NCBI GenBank assembly: GCA_017411225.1
Contig: JAFRDQ010000001.1
Coordinates: 1-35,189 of the forward strand
Direction: 5' to 3'
DNA: 35,189 bases
DNA from: Oscillospiraceae bacterium
Lineage (GTDB): Bacteria > Bacillota > Clostridia > Oscillospirales > Oscillospiraceae
In this document: one piece after another, positions 21,688 to 28,444 of the stretch
Numbering within the stretch: the first letter of the stretch is position 1
Layout: each line of letters begins with the position of its first letter
Made by a program: the position numbers and the translations under genes
Notes under the pieces: generated by a model
Database searches by the model: none
Seen by the model: only the letters and a program-made list of their open reading frames with translations
What the model was told of the DNA's origin: nothing

Positions 21688-22386
21688 ATGCAATTGCAAT
21701 TGAACGACATCCGGAAGTCCTTCGGGGAAGGGGAGAATCGCACCGAGGTGCTGCGCGGCATCTCCTGCACGATCGCCCCGGGCAGCATCACGATCCTGCT
21801 CGGCCCGTCCGGCTCCGGAAAATCGACCTTATTGAATATCATCGGCGGCATCGAGTCGGCGGACAGCGGCTCGATCCTGCTCGACGGCAAGCCTCTGGAC
21901 GCCCTCGGCGACCGGGCGCTCACGCGCTATCGCCGCGAGCATCTCGGCTATGTCTTTCAGGCGTATCACCTCGTGCCGAATCTCACCGTGCGCGAGAACA
22001 TCGAGGTCGGGGCCTATCTCTCGAGCCATCCGCTGAACGTGGATGAGCTGCTGCGCCTGCTCGGCCTCTGGGAGCACCGCGACAAGCTGCCGAACCAGCT
22101 CTCCGGCGGGCAGCAGCAGCGCACGGCCATCGGCCGCGCGATTGTGAAGGCGCCGGACATTCTCCTCTGCGACGAGCCCACCGGCGCGCTCGACTATGCC
22201 ACGAGCAAGGAGATTCTGCAGCTCATTGAGGACGTGAACCTGCGCTACGGCTGCACCGTGCTCATGGTCACGCACAACGCGGCGCTCTCGCCCATGGCCG
22301 ACCGCGTCATCCGCCTGCGCGATGGCGCGATCCGCGACGATGCGCAGCACGACATGCGCGTGCACGCGGTCGCGCTCGCCTGGTGA
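21688..22386 (+). CDS. ABC exporter ATP-binding protein (MacB/LolD type)
   Basis: 232 residues. Walker [11 protein letters not shown]-loop [11 protein letters not shown], signature [14 protein letters not shown], Walker [13 protein letters not shown] and switch H in VTHNA are all present. The 'DEPTGALD' wording and small size are typical of the MacB/LolD/YknY group that pairs with FtsX-like permeases. The stop overlaps the permease start region (GTGA). It sits behind a strong promoter with two metal-type operators and is divergent from the DtxR-type gene, so it is probably part of the same metal response. The exported substrate is unknown. Confidence 0.93.
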   Translation: MQLQLNDIRKSFGEGENRTEVLRGISCTIAPGSITILLGPSGSGKSTLLNIIGGIESADSGSILLDGKPLDALGDRALTRYRREHLGYVFQAYHLVPNLTVRENIEVGAYLSSHPLNVDELLRLLGLWEHRDKLPNQLSGGQQQRTAIGRAIVKAPDILLCDEPTGALDYATSKEILQLIEDVNLRYGCTVLMVTHNAALSPMADRVIRLRDGAIRDDAQHDMRVHAVALAW

Positions 22387-22391
22387 TCGCC

Positions 22392-24623
22392 ATGAGAGAT
22401 CCGCTCAGACGCCGCCTGCTTCGCTCCCTGCGCGAGGACTGGGGCAAATACACCGCGCTCTTTCTCTTCCTGTTCGTGCTCATCAGCTTTACCTCGGGCT
22501 ATTTCGTCGCCGACGGCAGCATGAAGCGCGCCTATGACGAGAGCTTTGAAACATACAGCATCGAGGACGGCCACTTCACCGTCAAGGCTCCGCTCACCGC
22601 GGAGGAGATCTCGAAGCTCGAGCAGGACAAGAGCATCACCATCGCGCCGCTGGATTATATTGACCGCGAGACAGAGGCGGCGCACACCGTGCGCTTTTAC
22701 CGCCCGCGCGCGGAGATGAACCGGCTCGACGTCATGGCGGGCAGACTCCCCGAGGCGGCGGGGGAGATCATCCTCGACCGGCTTTATGCCGAGAATAATG
22801 AAATTGCCGTGGGCGACACGTTTCGCGTCGACGGCGCGGATTACACCGTCACCGGCGTCGCCGCTTTTTCGGATTACAGCGCGCTCTTTGAGAGCAACAA
22901 CGACATGATGTTCGACGCCAACAAGTTCACCGTCGCCGTCGTGACGGACGAGACCTTTGACGCCCTCGGCGACGCGGGACTGCAGCGCAGCTACGCCTGG
23001 CGCTGGAACGACGATCTCACCGAATCCGAGGCGCGCACGGCGTCGACCAGTCTCATGAGCGCGGTCTACCGCACCGCCGAGCTCACGGACTTCCTCCCGC
23101 AGTACCGCAATCAGGCGATCGTCTTCACCGGCGACGACATGGGCGGCGACTATGCCATGTTCCAGGCGCTCATTTATATCGTCATGGTCATTCTGGCCTT
23201 CATCTTCGCCGTCACGACGCGCAGCACCATCGAGCGCGAGGCCGGCACCGTCGGCACGCTCCGCGCGAGCGGCTATACGCGCTTCGAGCTCCTGCGCCAT
23301 TATCTCACGCTGCCGCTGCTCGGCACCTTCACCGCCGCCGTGCTCGGCAACATCGTGGGCTATGCGTGGATGAAGAAGATCACCACCGGCATGTATTACC
23401 ACAGCTATTCGCTCCCGACCTACAAAACCGTCTGGAACGGGGAGGCGTTCGCGCTCACGACGGTCATCCCGCTTATCATCATTGCCGTCGTCACGTCGCT
23501 CGTCCTCTGGCGGACGCTGAAGCTCCCGCCGCTGCAGTTTCTGCGCGGCGAGCTGCGCGCGGAGAAAAAGCAGGCCGTCCTGAAGCTGCGGCATGGGCCG
23601 TTTCTCAACCGCTTCGGCACGCGCATTCTGCTGCAGAATCTCCCGGCCTATGCCATTCTCGCCCTCGGCATCCTCTTTGCGAGCGTGCTGCTCATGTTCG
23701 GCTGCATGTTCTCGCCCCTGCTGCGCCATTTCAACGACACGGTCGTCAACGCCAAGTTCGCGGAATACCAGTATGTCCTCACCGAGCAGGCGGAGACCAA
23801 TGTCCCCGGCGCGGAGAAATACTGCATCACGACCCTGCAGAACAACAAGAAAGAAAACATCACGATCTACGGCGTCCAGCCGGGGTCGCAGTATATCCCA
23901 GAGGTCACGGACACGGCGCTGATCTCCGAGGGGTATCTGCTCAAATACGGCATTGATGTGGGCGATACGCTCTATCTGCGCGAGCAGTTCGCCCCGTCGA
24001 ATTACTACCCCGTCACGATCGGCGGCACGATCGACTATCCCGCGTCGCTCAGCATCTTCCTGCCGATCGATCAGTACCGCGATCTCTTCGATCTGCCGGA
24101 GGATTCCTTCAACGGGTACTTCTCCAATGAGAAGCTTGAGGATCTCGATGAGCATACTGTCGCCACCGTCGTCACGCAGGCGGATCTGACCGTCATGGCC
24201 GACCAGCTGGAGGACTCGATGGGCCGCATCTTCCCGCTCTTCGGCGGCTTTGCGGTCGTGCTGTACATTTTGATGATGTATCTTCTGAGCAAGATGATCC
24301 TCGAGCGCAACGCGCGCACCATCTCGCTGTTAAAGATCCTCGGCTATACCGACCGCGAGGCGGGGCGGCTGTTCCACCGGGCGACGACGCTCGTCGTGCT
24401 CGCGAGCATTCTGCTCTCGCTCCCGATCTCCTATTGGCTGATTCAAATCATCTACCGCGCCGTCATGCTCGAGTATCCCGGCTGGCTCACGCTGTGGATC
24501 GCGCCGTGGATCTGGCCGTTCATGGTGCTGCTCGGTCTGGGCTGCTGGTTTGGCGTCATGGCGCTGCAGCGCCGCACGATCCGCCGCATCCCGATGGGCG
24601 AGGTGCTCAAAAATCAGGATTGA
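22392..24623 (+). CDS. FtsX-like ABC exporter permease
   Basis: 743 residues from ATG 22392; a GTG at 22383 that overlaps the ATPase stop is a possible alternative. One transmembrane helix near the N-terminus (YTALFLFLFVLISFTSGYFV) is followed by a large extracytoplasmic MacB-like domain. A first FtsX block lies at ~250-390 (AFIFAVTTRSTIEREAGTVG and TLRASGYTRFELLRHY). A second extracytoplasmic region and a second FtsX block follow at ~610-740 (MMYLLSKMILERNARTISLL, ILGYTDREAGRLF). Two FtsX blocks in one chain mean a single permease can form the pore. Partner of the preceding ATPase. Confidence 0.9.
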   Translation: MRDPLRRRLLRSLREDWGKYTALFLFLFVLISFTSGYFVADGSMKRAYDESFETYSIEDGHFTVKAPLTAEEISKLEQDKSITIAPLDYIDRETEAAHTVRFYRPRAEMNRLDVMAGRLPEAAGEIILDRLYAENNEIAVGDTFRVDGADYTVTGVAAFSDYSALFESNNDMMFDANKFTVAVVTDETFDALGDAGLQRSYAWRWNDDLTESEARTASTSLMSAVYRTAELTDFLPQYRNQAIVFTGDDMGGDYAMFQALIYIVMVILAFIFAVTTRSTIEREAGTVGTLRASGYTRFELLRHYLTLPLLGTFTAAVLGNIVGYAWMKKITTGMYYHSYSLPTYKTVWNGEAFALTTVIPLIIIAVVTSLVLWRTLKLPPLQFLRGELRAEKKQAVLKLRHGPFLNRFGTRILLQNLPAYAILALGILFASVLLMFGCMFSPLLRHFNDTVVNAKFAEYQYVLTEQAETNVPGAEKYCITTLQNNKKENITIYGVQPGSQYIPEVTDTALISEGYLLKYGIDVGDTLYLREQFAPSNYYPVTIGGTIDYPASLSIFLPIDQYRDLFDLPEDSFNGYFSNEKLEDLDEHTVATVVTQADLTVMADQLEDSMGRIFPLFGGFAVVLYILMMYLLSKMILERNARTISLLKILGYTDREAGRLFHRATTLVVLASILLSLPISYWLIQIIYRAVMLEYPGWLTLWIAPWIWPFMVLLGLGCWFGVMALQRRTIRRIPMGEVLKNQD

Positions 24624-24641
24624 CCCGGAAAGGAGCCCACG

Positions 24642-24992
24642 ATGAATCCCAAACACCCCAGAGTCGCCCGCGCGCACGCGTCGCTCGCCGCCGCCGTCCG
24701 GGATTATCTCGATCAGCACCCGGAGCGCCGCGTCACGCTCGCGGAGCTGGAAACAGAGTTCCATGTTTCCGGTACCACCATCAAGTCCACCTATCGCGAC
24801 GCCTTTGGCGCGAGTCTCTATGCCGATACCAAGCGGCGCAAGATGCTCGCCGCCGCCGACGCCCTGCGCAATACCAACCGCACCGTCTTGGAGATCGCAG
24901 GCAGTCTCGGCTATGACAACGCCAGCAAATTCGCCGCCGCCTTCCGCAGCATCCACGGGGTCTCGCCGACGGAGTACCGGGCGGGGGAGTAG
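24642..24992 (+). CDS. AraC-type DNA-binding protein without sensor domain
   Basis: 116 residues; AAGGAG precedes the ATG. It consists mostly of the two helix-turn-helix motifs of AraC proteins: VTLAELETEFHVSGTTIKST, then TVLEIAGSLGYDNASKFAAA, and the ending FRSIHGVSPTEYR. The arm between is LYADTKRRKMLAAADAL. No ligand or sensor domain is present. It lies 18 bases after the permease and so in the exporter operon. It may regulate the exporter or neighbouring genes; no target can be named. Confidence 0.88.
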   Translation: MNPKHPRVARAHASLAAAVRDYLDQHPERRVTLAELETEFHVSGTTIKSTYRDAFGASLYADTKRRKMLAAADALRNTNRTVLEIAGSLGYDNASKFAAAFRSIHGVSPTEYRAGE

Positions 24993-25003
24993 GAGACGCA
25001 CCG

Positions 25004-25154
25004 CACCAAAGCCTTCCCCTTGAGGGGAAGGGGGACCGCGTCAGCGGTGGATGAGGTGGAGATGACCTCCCAAGGTGGACATGGGCTGCGTGTCTGCCCC
25101 TCATCCGACCTCGCTTCGCTCGGCCACCTTCCCCCGAGGGGGAAGGCTTTGGTG
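25004..25154. repeat. MITE-like palindromic repeat
   Basis: Perfect 16-bp terminal inverted repeats: CACCAAAGCCTTCCCC (25004-25019) and GGGGAAGGCTTTGGTG (25139-25154). The inside contains ACCGCGTCAGCGGT and CTCGCTTCGCTCGG dyads and no gene. It fills most of the space between the AraC-type gene and the DUF2325 promoter. The remainder, to 25200, is simple C/T-rich sequence. Confidence 0.75.
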
Positions 25155-25240
25155 CCCCCAACTCCACATCTCCACTCTCAACTCTTCAAGCTCCACTCTT
25201 TTTTTGTCTAAATGGAGCAGATAAACGCAGATCTTTCCTG

Positions 25241-25316
25241 TACAATACAGTTAGCCTATGATAACTCCTACCGAGATCATAGTATTTATTTCAACCATAG
25301 GTTAGCAAATGCTAAC
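25241..25316 (+). promoter_or_regulatory. DUF2325 operon promoter with two GTTAGC-type operators
   Basis: -10-like TACAAT (25241-25246) with no clear -35. GTTAGCCTATGATAAC (25250-25265, one mismatch in the arms) lies at the likely start site, and the perfect GTTAGCAAATGCTAAC (25301-25316) lies just before the ribosome binding site. The same palindromes occur at feoA and the ABC exporter. Confidence 0.75.
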
Positions 25317-25335
25317 TTTTGAAAGGAGCATTTTC

Positions 25336-25614
25336 ATGAGCGTGGTGATTCTGGGCGGCAACGAATGTATGGTTCGCGAATATAAAGAGCTCTGCAGGGA
25401 ATACCAATGCAAAGCGAAGGTCTATCCGAAGATGAGCAATGCCATGAAGAACTTAGGCTCTCCCGATCTGCTCGTCATGTTCACCGGCACGATGAGCCAC
25501 AAGATGCTCCGCAGCGCCTTAAACGAGACCAAGGGGACGAGCACCCGCATCGTCCGCTCGCACACGAGCTCCATGGCGGCCCTTCGCAGCATTCTCGAAG
25601 AACACGCAAACTGA
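25336..25614 (+). CDS. DUF2325 family protein
   Basis: 92 residues from ATG 25336 (GAAAGGAG upstream); an in-frame ATG at 25309 overlaps the operator and is less likely. It has a Rossmann-like start SVVILGGNECM, then KAKVYPKM, LLVMFTGTMSHKMLRSAL and a C-terminal helix. This wording fits the DUF2325 family, small cytoplasmic proteins often near metal-regulated genes in Clostridia. Biochemical role unknown. It is the first gene of a three-gene operon with DUF3793 and flavodoxin under two metal-type operators. Confidence 0.8.
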   Translation: MSVVILGGNECMVREYKELCREYQCKAKVYPKMSNAMKNLGSPDLLVMFTGTMSHKMLRSALNETKGTSTRIVRSHTSSMAALRSILEEHAN

Positions 25615-25625
25615 GGTATCTGCCT

Positions 25626-26171
25626 ATGTCTGACGAACTGATCCTCCGGCAGGCCTCGCCCACGCTGGCGGGACTCAAAACCGGGAGCCTGTTTACCGTG
25701 CCCTATCGCTCCGAGACGGAGCTGCGCGCCGACGTTGCGGACATGAACCGCCGTCTTGCGCCGAAGGGCGTGTATCTGCGCGTGCTGCGCGTGCGTAGAA
25801 GAGCGCTTCTGTATCTCTACCGCCCGAGCTATCTCAGCCGCGATTTCTCGCAGGCGGAGGCGGCGGCGCTCCTCCGGCAGTACGGCTATGCGGCCGACAA
25901 TGCCGAGCAGTGCCTGGAGCGGCTCGGCGAGCGGCTGCGCGCCGGGGGCGACTTCCCGCATGAGATCGGGCTCTTTCTCGGCTATCCCGCCGAGGATGTG
26001 CGCGGCTTCATCGAGGAGAAGGATTCGTTCAAATGCGTCGGCACCTGGAAGGTCTACGGCGACGCCGAGGCTGCGCGCAAGCGCTTTACCCAGTTTGAAA
26101 AATGTACTGCCGCCTACTGCAAGCTTTACAGCAGGGGCAGCAGCATCGAACGGCTCACGGTGAAATCGTGA
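25626..26171 (+). CDS. DUF3793 family protein
   Basis: 181 residues, starting 11 bases after the DUF2325 gene. Recognisable stretches are GLKTGSLFTVPY, RRLAPKGVYLRVLRVRRRAL, LLYLYRPSYLSRDF, then FPHEIGLFLGYPAEDVRGFI and CVGTWKVYGDAEAARKRF. This matches DUF3793 proteins, which in Clostridia commonly accompany flavodoxin and Feo genes. No catalytic motif or membrane segment is clear. Function unknown; co-regulation with iron genes is inferred from the operators upstream. Confidence 0.85.
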   Translation: MSDELILRQASPTLAGLKTGSLFTVPYRSETELRADVADMNRRLAPKGVYLRVLRVRRRALLYLYRPSYLSRDFSQAEAAALLRQYGYAADNAEQCLERLGERLRAGGDFPHEIGLFLGYPAEDVRGFIEEKDSFKCVGTWKVYGDAEAARKRFTQFEKCTAAYCKLYSRGSSIERLTVKS

Positions 26172-26193
26172 GCAGGAAAGGAAGGTTACTATT

Positions 26194-26616
26194 ATGAGCA
26201 AAATCGCAGTCATCTACTGGTCCGGCACCGGCAACACCGAGGCCATGGCAAAGGCCGTCGCGCAGGGCACGAGAGGGAAGGGCGCCGCCGCCGATCTCCT
26301 CACGCCGGACGCCGTTTCCGCCGCCGCGCTCTCGGCCTATACCGGCGTGGCCCTCGGCTGCCCGGCCATGGGCGCCGAGACGCTCGAGGAGGACGAATTC
26401 GAGCCCATGTTCCAGTCCATCAAGTCCGCGCTCGCGGGCAAAAAGGTCGCCCTCTTCGGCTCCTACGGCTGGGGCGGCGGCGAATGGATGCGCAGCTGGG
26501 AGCAGGACTGCGCCGCCGCCGGCATTTCTCTTGCCTGCGAGAGCGTCATCTGCAACGAAGCCCCCGAGGACGACACCATCGACGCCTGCAAGGCCCTCGG
26601 CGCCGCGCTTGCATAA
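26194..26616 (+). CDS. Flavodoxin
   Basis: 140 residues with a ribosome binding site (GGAAAGGAAGG). The FMN phosphate loop WSGTGNTEAMA is at residues 9-19, with further FMN-contact loops at GCPAMGAETLEE and FGSYGWGGGEWM. It is a short-chain flavodoxin that carries low-potential electrons. Third gene of the DUF2325-DUF3793 operon. Flavodoxins classically replace ferredoxin when iron is short, which fits the metal-responsive operators and the nearby feo genes. Confidence 0.95.
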   Translation: MSKIAVIYWSGTGNTEAMAKAVAQGTRGKGAAADLLTPDAVSAAALSAYTGVALGCPAMGAETLEEDEFEPMFQSIKSALAGKKVALFGSYGWGGGEWMRSWEQDCAAAGISLACESVICNEAPEDDTIDACKALGAALA

Positions 26617-26656
26617 ACAAGATTGTTCACTCCTTCATATCCCTTCCCTAATACCC

Positions 26657-26681
26657 GGATGCGGTGCACTGCACCGCGTCC
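26657..26681 (+). terminator. Hairpin after the flavodoxin gene
   Basis: 10-bp stem GGATGCGGTG / CACCGCGTCC (one G-T pair) with a CACTG loop, followed by AACATTTTC; a weak T-tract. About 40 bases after the flavodoxin stop. Confidence 0.55.
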
Positions 26682-26691
26682 AACATTTTCA

Positions 26692-26820
26692 GAGTGGAGA
26701 GTGGAGTTAGGAATTAGGAATTAGGAGTTAGGAGTTGAGGTGTCGGCGTGCGCCGACGGATTTGAAATGCGCGAAGCGCACCATGAAACTCCACACTCCA
26801 CACTCCAAACTCCACTCTCA
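26692..26820. repeat. TTAGGAA-heptad dispersed element, copy 1
   Basis: Arms with GAGAGTGGAGTT on the left and AACTCCACTCTC on the right flank heptad repeats (TTAGGAA/TTAGGAG), a GTCGGCG-TGCGCCGAC dyad and GCGCGAAGCGC. A second copy in the same orientation is at 31611-31729. Confidence 0.7.
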
Positions 26821-26824
26821 TGAT

Positions 26825-26854
26825 TTGACAATCCACCGCCCTATCCCTTATACT
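26825..26854 (+). promoter_or_regulatory. Promoter of the small membrane protein gene
   Basis: TTGACA (26825-26830), an 18-base spacer and TATACT (26849-26854), then GGAAGGGAAGGG before ATG 26878. Confidence 0.7.
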
Positions 26855-26877
26855 GTTCCCGGAAGGGAAGGGATCTT

Positions 26878-27048
26878 ATGTCCAGACAAATGGTTTTCGG
26901 CATCTTTCTGCTCCTCATCGGCGTGATCGGACTCATCGTCGGCCTCGTCACGGGTCACTTTGCCGATTCCCCCGGCCAGACGGCGCTCTACATCCTGCCG
27001 GTGGCGCTCGGGGTCATCATGCTGGTGCTTGACCGTACATCCAGATAA
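26878..27048 (+). CDS. Small two-helix membrane protein
   Basis: 56 residues: MSRQMVFGIF, then LLLIGVIGLIVGLVTG as the first helix, a short HFADSPGQT turn, and a second helix (ALYILPVALGVIMLVL) ending LDRTSR. It has a near-consensus promoter and a good ribosome binding site of its own, which support the gene despite its size. No family is recognised. A hairpin terminator follows about 100 bases later. Confidence 0.75.
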   Translation: MSRQMVFGIFLLLIGVIGLIVGLVTGHFADSPGQTALYILPVALGVIMLVLDRTSR

Positions 27049-27092
27049 CAAGAGAGTGTGCAAAACAACGCACCGCAATTGGAAATTGAAAC

Positions 27093-27237
27093 GTAGGGGA
27101 GGGGCTTGCCCCTCCCGGCGTTCCGGCGGATCAGAATAAAAACAAGGTGAGGCGAATTCGATCTTTCTGCGAATTCGCCTCACATTTTACGATTGTTTTG
27201 GTTTTTGCTGCTCGGGAGGGGCAAGCCCCTCCCCTAC
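27093..27237. repeat. Inverted pair of G/C-rich palindromes around a terminator
   Basis: A 25-bp unit (GTAGGGGAGGGGCTTGCCCC plus CTCCCG) at 27093-27117 is present as an exact inverted copy at 27213-27237. Between them is a hairpin with 14-bp arms (27147-27160 and 27170-27183; GTGAGGCGAATTCG) and T-rich flanks on both strands, which can terminate both the upstream small gene and the convergent antiporter gene. The same palindrome occurs at 4152. Confidence 0.8.
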
Positions 27238-27267
27238 AGTAAGGTTCGGTCTTTTCAACGTTTCACT

Positions 27268-28245
27268 TTACGAAACGAACTGATACACCGTGAACGCCGC
27301 GTATATGCACAGCAGGAGAATACCCTGCCAGCGCTTGAGCTTGCCCGTTTTCAGCGCGGGCAGGCACAGGATCGCCATGACGAGAAGCATCAGCGGCAGG
27401 TCGATGACGAGGCTGGAATTGAGCCCGCCCGGCAGGAGCTTTTCTGCCGGGAGCGCAAAGGGCGAGATGGTGATCGCGGCGCCGCTGACCAGAATGATAT
27501 TAAACAGGTTCGCGCCGATCACGTTGCCCAGCGAGAGCGCACCGTGGCCCTTCATCAGACTCGTGATCGCGGTGATCAGCTCGGGCAGACTGGTGCCGAG
27601 CGCGACCATGGTCAGACCGATGACGGAATCGGGCACGCCCAGCGCCGCTGCGATCTTGGTGCCGTTATCGACCAGAAGCCGCGCGCCGAAGGCGATCGCA
27701 ATCGCACCGATCAGCAGCATCAGCAGCTCCTTCGCCATGGGCTGTTCCTTTTCTCCGGCGCCCTCTTCGCCGCCGTCCTCGGCGAGCTCCGGGTGCTTCT
27801 TCATCTGCGTGACGGTGACGATCATATAGATCAAGAACACCGTCAGATAGGCGATGCCCATCCACCGCTGAAATCCGCCCACAGTCCACGCGATCACGGC
27901 GTAGGAGGCCGCGGCTGCAAAGAAGAAGGCCGTCGGCAGCGAGAACGACTTGGGGTTCACCTTGCCCGGCTTGATCGCCACGGTGAGCGCCGCGATGAGG
28001 CTCGTGTTGCAGATGATCGAGCCGATGGCGTTGCCGTAGCTGATGCCGGCGTTCCCCTGCATGGCCGCCTGACTGGAGACCATCACCTCCGGCAGCGTCG
28101 TGCCGATGGAGACCACGGTCGCGCCGATCAAAAGCTCGGGCAGATGAAATCTGCGCGCGATGCCGACCGATCCGTCGACGAACCAATCGCCGCCCTTAAT
28201 CAGCAGCGCAAATCCGACCAGAAACAATAATACAGGTATCAGCAT
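27268..28245 (-). CDS. CaCA-family cation antiporter (YrbG type)
   Basis: 325 residues from the ATG at 28243-28245 (GAGGAGG upstream); upstream codons belong to the riboswitch leader. The two inverted alpha repeats of Ca2+:cation antiporters are clear: VVSIGTTLPEVMVS with GNAIGSIICNTSL in the first half, and VALGTSLPELITAI with GNVIGANLFNI in the second. They are separated by an acidic cytoplasmic loop (ELAEDGGEEGAGE). About ten membrane helices. The family exports Ca2+ or related divalent ions. The yybP-ykoY riboswitch upstream suggests Mn2+ control and perhaps Mn2+ export here. Confidence 0.92.
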   Translation of the reverse strand: MLIPVLLFLVGFALLIKGGDWFVDGSVGIARRFHLPELLIGATVVSIGTTLPEVMVSSQAAMQGNAGISYGNAIGSIICNTSLIAALTVAIKPGKVNPKSFSLPTAFFFAAAASYAVIAWTVGGFQRWMGIAYLTVFLIYMIVTVTQMKKHPELAEDGGEEGAGEKEQPMAKELLMLLIGAIAIAFGARLLVDNGTKIAAALGVPDSVIGLTMVALGTSLPELITAITSLMKGHGALSLGNVIGANLFNIILVSGAAITISPFALPAEKLLPGGLNSSLVIDLPLMLLVMAILCLPALKTGKLKRWQGILLLCIYAAFTVYQFVS

Positions 28246-28266
28246 GTTTTTCCTCCTCAATTCAAT

Positions 28267-28400
28267 AAAAAAGACCTTTGCCGATGGATATGCCAATCCC
28301 TCGGCAAAAGTCTTGCACTCTCTCAACATGGAAACGGACCCAAGGTCGTGTATTGACGTCGCCATGTCACGCCCCAGCGGGCGCGGGCTACTCCCTTTTG
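28267..28400 (-). promoter_or_regulatory. yybP-ykoY manganese riboswitch
   Basis: The minus strand reads AAAAGGGAGTAGC ... CGACGTCAA-ACACGACC ... GGGTCCG ... GTGCAAGACTTTTGCCGAGG, matching the yybP-ykoY aptamer landmarks (GGGAGUAGC near the 5' end, GCAAGACUUU at the P1 3' side). The 3' side then forms the terminator: ACTTTTGCCGA pairs with TCGGCAAAGGT, followed by CTTTTTT (28267-28272). Known members sense Mn2+ and turn on Mn2+ or Ca2+ exporters by preventing termination. Gene start lies 21 bases further on. Confidence 0.88.
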
Positions 28401-28408
28401 CTTTTGCT

Positions 28409-28437
28409 ATTGTAGCGGGAAAAGCCCGCAATGTCAA
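28409..28437 (-). promoter_or_regulatory. Promoter of the riboswitch-antiporter transcript
   Basis: On the minus strand, perfect TTGACA (28432-28437), a 17-base spacer and TACAAT (28409-28414). Transcription would start just before the riboswitch aptamer. Confidence 0.85.
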
Positions 28438-28444
28438 TGGGCAA

